DNA of 27,861 bases. Origin: Bacillota bacterium (lineage in GTDB: Bacteria; Bacillota; Clostridia; Lachnospirales; Lachnospiraceae). The notes under the pieces are model-generated. The model was not told where the DNA came from and searched no databases. It worked only from the letters and a program-made list of their open reading frames with translations. The stretch spans positions 1 to 27,861 of the forward strand of contig JAEWMT010000127.1 of the NCBI GenBank assembly GCA_023393095.1, in the 5' to 3' direction. Both the position numbers and the translations under genes were made by a program. Shown piece by piece: positions 23,556-27,861 of this stretch; position 1 is the stretch's first letter; every line of letters starts with the position of its first letter.

Positions 23556-24620
23556 ATCTGTTCTTTCAGATATGCTATTTTTGGGTAATGTAATGGTTAA
23601 AGTATTTTTCTCTTTCTCCCAGTAAAAGGTCAGCTTGATGCTGGTAACCTGCTCTATATCCTGAACCGGGTAAAAGCGGTCCATGCGTTTATAGGAAGTA
23701 CCCGAAAAACCTTCTTCCATAGGACTTGAAACAAACGTGGTTCCGTCTTTTTTTATCAGTGAAAGGGTACACAGGTTGCCGGCCTCCTTCAGATCCGAAT
23801 TAGCAACAAGTTGAGCCAGCCCGCTTCCGTCGAGCTCGAGCGTCATCGTCAGCGGAGAGAGTTTGACAGATTTTACAGTGACTTCATGTCCGCTGATATT
23901 ATACGTTTTATTAATATCAAATGTCTGCATCTGCTTAGAATAAGAAAGGATCCAGGACAGCTTCCAATTTCCCTCCACGACAACACGCCGATTTGGCGTA
24001 GGGCTATCGTCTGGGTCAACAACAGTAAGATTTGTAAAATCAACCGTGATGGTTTTACCGTTCCAATTTTCCTTTTCACTATTGTCCAGATATACTTCGT
24101 AGTATCGCTCGTTGGCTGCACCGGAGGGCGATGCGGTAGGGTCGCTATTATCCATAAATCCGCAAGTAAGGCTGATATTATGACCGATTCCTTCGATGCC
24201 AACGTCCATACCAAGCCCATTTGAATCCGACAGTGTGATTCCTTTCGGAGCTTTGACATTAAATAGAAGATAGACACCGTTATTATCGCCAAGTGTTTGA
24301 AGTGCTGTAATCGTTAAGCCGTTTTTCGTTACGGTCTGACCTACGGGGGTCATGGCTCCATCCGAGGCCAGCTTGTTTTGCTGCTGTTCATTGACTCCGA
24401 ATTTTTGGGCAAGTTTATTATTCCATTGTATCACCTGTGCAGCCGTGGCTGTAACTCCAAATACCGAAATTAGAGCTGCAAACACGATGATAAATCTTTT
24501 TTTTAAGACTTTTTTTCTCCCGATTTTATTTAATATCTGAGTGTCCAATGTATGTTGCATTGTTTCATGAAAATTCTGAGGCACCTCAGGAAAAACATTA
24601 TTCCAATCGTCATTGTTCAT
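23550..24620 (-). CDS. DUF4179 membrane protein, probable anti-sigma factor
   Basis: The 356-residue protein has a short cytoplasmic N-terminus (MNNDDWNNVFPEVPQNFHETMQ), a single membrane segment at about 42-63 (RFIIVFAALISVFGVTATAA) and a large extracellular beta-rich domain. This is the layout of DUF4179/DUF5643 proteins that sit next to ECF sigma factors in Firmicutes and are thought to hold them inactive. I choose the ATG at 24618-24620, since AAAGGAGG lies 9 nt upstream; a TTG at 24644 would precede its own ribosome site. It overlaps the sigma gene by 11 nt, so the two are one operon. Its last codons run into the exporter-gene remnant. Confidence 0.85.
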   Translation of the reverse strand: MNNDDWNNVFPEVPQNFHETMQHTLDTQILNKIGRKKVLKKRFIIVFAALISVFGVTATAAQVIQWNNKLAQKFGVNEQQQNKLASDGAMTPVGQTVTKNGLTITALQTLGDNNGVYLLFNVKAPKGITLSDSNGLGMDVGIEGIGHNISLTCGFMDNSDPTASPSGAANERYYEVYLDNSEKENWNGKTITVDFTNLTVVDPDDSPTPNRRVVVEGNWKLSWILSYSKQMQTFDINKTYNISGHEVTVKSVKLSPLTMTLELDGSGLAQLVANSDLKEAGNLCTLSLIKKDGTTFVSSPMEEGFSGTSYKRMDRFYPVQDIEQVTSIKLTFYWEKEKNTLTITLPKNSISERTDE

Positions 24621-25098
24621 GGTTTGGAACCTCCTTTTCTCCAAATATTGATTTTAATTCTATTCGCGCACGCGATAAACGACTTTTTACTGTACCCTCC
24701 GGTATTTTTAAAATCTTGGCCATTTCCATAGTTTTAAAGCCTTCGATATAATGTAGGACAATAACCTGTCGAAGTTCTGTTTTTAGTTCCATGATGGCGT
24801 CAAACAAGCCCAGATCATTTTGCCGTTCCGATGAAGATCGTGCTTCCATATAGTCTTCAAGCGGTAACACTTTTTTGTTGGCTTTACAAATCTGGTAACA
24901 TTTGTTGATCAATATCCTGCATAGCCATGTCTTGAAGAAACGCTCATCTCTCAAGCTGTGAAGTTTGCTGTATGCCGTAATAATAGTCTCTTGAACGGCA
25001 TCCGCGCAGTCACAGTCATTCTTCAGAATGGATTTGGATATGTGATACAACGTTTTCTCCGCTGCCATCACTTGTTCGGTAAAATCATTTTTATTCAC
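24610..25098 (-). CDS. ECF-family RNA polymerase sigma factor
   Basis: The 162-residue sigma factor has region 2 (about 10-75: CDCADAVQETIITAYSKL, FKTWLCRILINKC) and region 4 (about 105-155: LRQVIVLHYIEGFKTMEMAKILKIPEGTVKSRLSRAR), with no region 1 or 3. It directs RNA polymerase to stress promoters, probably in response to an envelope signal relayed by the coupled DUF4179 protein. The start is a GTG (25096-25098, minus strand) behind AAAAGGAA. Its targets are unknown; the flanking oxidase genes carry sporulation-like rather than clear ECF promoters. Confidence 0.93.
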   Translation of the reverse strand: MNKNDFTEQVMAAEKTLYHISKSILKNDCDCADAVQETIITAYSKLHSLRDERFFKTWLCRILINKCYQICKANKKVLPLEDYMEARSSSERQNDLGLFDAIMELKTELRQVIVLHYIEGFKTMEMAKILKIPEGTVKSRLSRARIELKSIFGEKEVPNHEQ

Positions 25099-25439
25099 TG
25101 CGGCTATTCCTTTTCATGTGTATTATGAAGTTCCTTTCTTTATCGATCGATAACTTTTTGAGCTCTGATTATTAGATTATTGAGGAAGGTGTTTGGTTCA
25201 CTCGTTTAAAAATATTTAAGATATGTAAATTTTTAGATTTATATGAGCGAACATTTGAAACTGTCGGCTTTGTCACAGGAAGTTGTGCCCAATTCACTTT
25301 TTGCCTCTATGATATCATATCGAAAAACATCAGTCTATTTATGATCCATCGGTCTGACATTCGATTGGTTCCTTATTATTCCGAAAGAGCTTGTTAGGGG
25401 CATTTCTTATTACGGAAGAAATAGTACGTCGAAAATATA
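25099..25439. other. Intergenic region upstream of the sigma operon; weak ECF promoter candidate
   Basis: No gene is seen. On the minus strand TGAACC (25195-25200) followed 16 nt later by AATCTA could be an ECF-type promoter for self-activation; this is weak. A perfect 12-bp palindrome TATCGATCGATA lies at 25141-25152, inside the predicted sigma transcript. From about 25388 the sequence resembles the 3' half of the purL terminator and belongs to oxidase copy B. Confidence 0.35.
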
Positions 25440-25466
25440 ACCTTTTTGTCTAATAATCATATTATA
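25440..25466 (+). promoter_or_regulatory. Sigma-K-like sporulation promoter of oxidase copy B
   Basis: AC (25440-25441), 16 nt, CATATTATA (25458-25466): same boxes and same spacing as upstream of copy A, in a region where the neighbouring bases have changed. Confidence 0.55.
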
Positions 25467-25494
25467 TTATATACATCCATTAGGAGGTTTTGAT

Positions 25495-27420
25495 ATGTTA
25501 TTCGATAAGATACAGCGGTTATTTTCAAAAAGAAAAAAATATTTAAGACCGTTTCCCAAAATTCTTCATATAACTTCATCCGATAATTCTGCAAAATCAG
25601 TCCAAAAACTAAATCCTGTATTAATTCCTAAATATAAAAATCAACTAATAAAGCCACCGGTATATATGCCCCTTAATAAATATAAGCATGATAAAAAATA
25701 TAATAACAAAAATGAGGATATTTATAAAATTGATATAGTTGAATTTAAGCAGCAGGTTCTTCCCAAAGGATTTCCGAAAACAAGAATTTGGGGCTATGGA
25801 GGACTGGTTAAGAACTCAAAAGGCAGCGTAGCAATATATAACAAGAGTTCTCCCGGTGCAACGTTCGAAGCTATTCAGGGAATTCCGGTCAAAGTAAAAT
25901 GGAATAACAAACTAAATAGTAAACATCCGTTTGCGGTTGATCCAACCCTGCATTGGGCAAATCCCAATCAAATGCCGATGGATCCGCCCAAACCATGGCC
26001 GCTGTTCCCACCCGGATTTAGAAAAGCCCAGTACCCGGTACCGGTAGTAACTCATTTGCATGGAGGAGAAGTACCTTCTGCTTCTGATGGTCATCCTGAG
26101 GCATGGTTTACCTATAATAAGCTACATGGACCCAAATATGTGACATCTGTTTATTCTTATCCTAATAAACAGGAGCCGACTACGCTCTGGTACCACGATC
26201 ACTCATTGGGTATGACCAGGCTGAATATGTATGCAGGACTTGAGGGTTTCTATTTAATAAGAGAAGGTACGGAGAAAAAAGAACACTGCCATAGTAAACA
26301 TATAGAATCAATTTTGCCAAAAGGAAAATATGAAATACCGATTATAATACAGGATAGAATGTTTCTTACGGATGGTTCGTTACTATTTAATTCGGAAGGA
26401 ATAAATCCAGAGATACATCCGTATTGGAGGCCAGGATTCTTAGGAGATACCATTACGGTTAATGGAAAAGTTTGGCCATATCTCGAGATAGAAAGAAGAC
26501 AGTATCGTTTTCGATTATTGAACGGATCGAATGCCAGATTTTACAATCTGAAGCTTTCAAACGGCATGAAATTTATACAAATCGGTAGTGATGGAGGTTT
26601 TCTGCCAAAGCCTATTATCCTGTCGTCCCTGCTGCTTGCCCCTGCGGAGAGAGCGGATATTCTGATTGATTTTTCAGGGATTAAGCCGGGAACACCAATA
26701 ATTCTGCTTAATAATGCGAAAGCCCCCTATCCGGATGGATCAAGTCCTGATCCGGATACCGTGGGTCAGATTATGCAGTTTAAAGTTTCTTTGAATAACC
26801 CGGTGTCCGTGAAACCACCTAAGCTTCCTATGAAGCTGAACCACATACCTGAATTGAGACCTACGGTAAAGAGATTGATTACATTAAATGAGATAGAGGG
26901 TAATAACGGTCCTACGGAAGTTCTGCTGAATGGTTTAAAATGGTCATATCCTATAACAGAGGCTCCAATGGTAGGAGCAACAGAAGAATGGATGATTGTA
27001 AATCTCACCATGGGTACCCATCCAATTCATTTACATTTGATACAGTTTCAGGTTTTTAATCGTCAGGATATGAATACCGCTGATTACCAGAAAGATTGGG
27101 AAACCCGTAATGGAATGCCACCGTTAAATCATTCTCCTGAGTTAGTACCGATAGGCCCTTATTTGACGGGAAAACCAGAATCACCCGATGGAAATGAAAA
27201 AGGCTGGAAGGATACCGTACGTATAAATCCGGGTCAGGTAACCAGAATACGGGTGCGTTTTGCACCTCAGAAAGTACCGGCAGGAAAAGTGAAACCTGGC
27301 GAGAATCTGTTTCCGTTTAACCCGTCCTTAGGACCAGGATATGTATGGCACTGCCATATTCTTGATCATGAAGACAATGAAATGATGAGACCGTATAAGT
27401 TGGAAGAAAAGTTACATTAA
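25495..27420 (+). CDS. CotA-like multicopper oxidase (laccase/spore coat type), copy B
   Basis: The 641-residue paralogue of copy A aligns over nearly its full length; the N-terminal ~70 residues differ most. Copper motifs are complete: HLHGG (His187, His189), LWYHDHSLG, HPIHLH and HCHILDHEDNEM (Cys620, His625, Met630). The Pro/Trp-rich insertion is kept (PPKPWPLFPPG). It has no signal peptide. ATG 25495 follows AGGAGG (25482-25487). The role is predicted as for copy A, probably a spore coat laccase; differences at the N-terminus may direct the two copies differently. It is followed by a hairpin and a LysE-type exporter gene with its own promoter. Confidence 0.95.
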   Translation: MLFDKIQRLFSKRKKYLRPFPKILHITSSDNSAKSVQKLNPVLIPKYKNQLIKPPVYMPLNKYKHDKKYNNKNEDIYKIDIVEFKQQVLPKGFPKTRIWGYGGLVKNSKGSVAIYNKSSPGATFEAIQGIPVKVKWNNKLNSKHPFAVDPTLHWANPNQMPMDPPKPWPLFPPGFRKAQYPVPVVTHLHGGEVPSASDGHPEAWFTYNKLHGPKYVTSVYSYPNKQEPTTLWYHDHSLGMTRLNMYAGLEGFYLIREGTEKKEHCHSKHIESILPKGKYEIPIIIQDRMFLTDGSLLFNSEGINPEIHPYWRPGFLGDTITVNGKVWPYLEIERRQYRFRLLNGSNARFYNLKLSNGMKFIQIGSDGGFLPKPIILSSLLLAPAERADILIDFSGIKPGTPIILLNNAKAPYPDGSSPDPDTVGQIMQFKVSLNNPVSVKPPKLPMKLNHIPELRPTVKRLITLNEIEGNNGPTEVLLNGLKWSYPITEAPMVGATEEWMIVNLTMGTHPIHLHLIQFQVFNRQDMNTADYQKDWETRNGMPPLNHSPELVPIGPYLTGKPESPDGNEKGWKDTVRINPGQVTRIRVRFAPQKVPAGKVKPGENLFPFNPSLGPGYVWHCHILDHEDNEMMRPYKLEEKLH

Positions 27421-27489
27421 TTGATTGATAATCAATGAATGATAAAATAAAAATAAACCTTTGGGGTTTATAGATTAGGCTAAATAATT

Positions 27490-27549
27490 AAAGTTGCTGC
27501 ATAATAACAGTTTTTAGTTTTAAGCTTAATGTTGTTATGCAGCGACTTT
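27490..27549 (+). terminator. Terminator-like hairpin after oxidase copy B
   Basis: AAAGTTGCTGCATAATAAC (27490-27508) pairs with 27531-27549 over 19 positions, two of them G-U. It is the homologue of the hairpin after copy A; sequence changes between the copies keep the stem. Confidence 0.65.
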
Positions 27550-27622
27550 ATTGATAATTTAAATCAAAGTCAGTTCAAAGAAATTTTACATAGAATAAGA
27601 AATCGTTAAATATAAGATATGA

Positions 27623-27652
27623 TTGCAAAAATCCTCTTAATGATGATATAAT
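27623..27652 (+). promoter_or_regulatory. Promoter of the LysE-type exporter gene
   Basis: TTGCAA (27623-27628), 18 nt, TATAAT (27647-27652), with TGA before the -10 as an extended element. Confidence 0.6.
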
Positions 27653-27692
27653 TGAAAAAATTTATCTGAATTTATCAGAGAGGAAAAGTAAA

Positions 27693-27861
27693 ATGATCTT
27701 AAAGGGATTTAAATTCGGAATGCTTTTACAGCTGGCGGTCGGGCCAATGTGCCTACTGGTTTTTTCAACATCAACATCCCATGGATTTTTTAAAGCATTT
27801 ACACTGGTATTTGCTATTGCTATCATTGACACCTTATACATATCCTTATCCGGCATAGGTG
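27693..27861 (+). CDS. LysE-family exporter, N-terminal part (3' end outside window)
   Basis: The frame opens at ATG 27693 behind AGAGAGG (27678-27684) and stays open to the window end, 56 codons. The N-terminus MILKGFKFGMLLQLAVGPMC resembles the LysE/RhtB start, where a Gly-rich first helix ends in a GP motif. A second hydrophobic helix (FFKAFTLVFAIAIIDTLYISLSG) follows, with an Asp as often seen in helix 2. Members export amino acids or small metabolites. The position behind a multicopper oxidase repeats in the remnant after copy A, so the two genes have been neighbours for long. Confidence 0.75.
   Translation, partial: MILKGFKFGMLLQLAVGPMCLLVFSTSTSHGFFKAFTLVFAIAIIDTLYISLSGIG

Larger units (their letters stand above)
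21333..27861 (+). repeat. Diverged duplication: oxidase promoter, oxidase gene, terminator and exporter gene (two copies)
   Basis: Copy A covers about 21333-23555 and copy B about 25388 to at least 27840. Matching parts in the same order are the 3' half of the purL terminator, the promoter, the multicopper oxidase gene, a GTTGCTGCATAATAAC hairpin, and LysE-type coding sequence (only about 65 nt left in copy A). The ECF sigma/DUF4179 operon lies between the copies. Confidence 0.8.

Noticed and set aside
27662..27856. 64-codon minus-strand ORF at the right edge
   Set aside because: It is opposite to the LysE-type gene, which has promoter, ribosome site and family-like N-terminus on the plus strand.

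Overview
The window looks like a chromosomal segment of a low-GC, spore-forming Clostridia, most likely Lachnospiraceae (Lachnoclostridium/Anaerocolumna-like). This placement is an inference. It rests on the AT-rich intergenic DNA, strong AGGAGG ribosome sites, a T-box leader on valS, the single-chain PurL with fused glutaminase, two CotA-like multicopper oxidases behind sigma-K-like promoters, and typical Firmicutes regulators (BlaI/M56, an OmpR-type two-component system with an ABC transporter, ECF sigma with DUF4179). No tRNA or rRNA gene, CRISPR array or transposase gene was seen.

Left part (1-4300): the tail of an unidentified coiled-coil protein, then a valine T-box riboswitch with its own promoter and terminator. 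About 690 nt separate it from its target, valS. That space holds a 16-bp perfect hairpin, a GC-rich palindromic island and a 229-bp imperfect inverted repeat that folds into one long branched stem. These look like small mobile or repetitive elements inserted between regulator and gene.

4380-7300: a tandem duplication of about 1.43 kb. Each unit has a near-consensus promoter, a ~235-nt leader and a lipoprotein esterase. 7300-12860: response regulator, histidine kinase, ABC ATPase and double-FtsX permease, probably a sense-and-export module for an envelope-active compound. 12900-13715: a small ORF coupled to mgsA. 13800-16140: a BlaI-type repressor, an M56 membrane protease and a secreted protein; a perfect palindrome of the BlaI/MecI type sits on the secreted protein's promoter, so the three probably form one signalling circuit.

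16176-21360: a LysR-type regulator divergent from purL. The purL leader carries repeated mini-ORFs and a segment exactly complementary to the purL ribosome site.

21330-27861: a second, older duplication. Two multicopper oxidase genes share matching sigma-K-like promoters and matching terminator hairpins. A short degenerate piece of a LysE-type exporter gene remains after the first copy, while the intact exporter gene follows the second copy and runs off the window. An ECF sigma/DUF4179 operon on the minus strand lies between the copies. The repeat starts inside the purL terminator hairpin, which suggests an ancestral order purL - oxidase - exporter.
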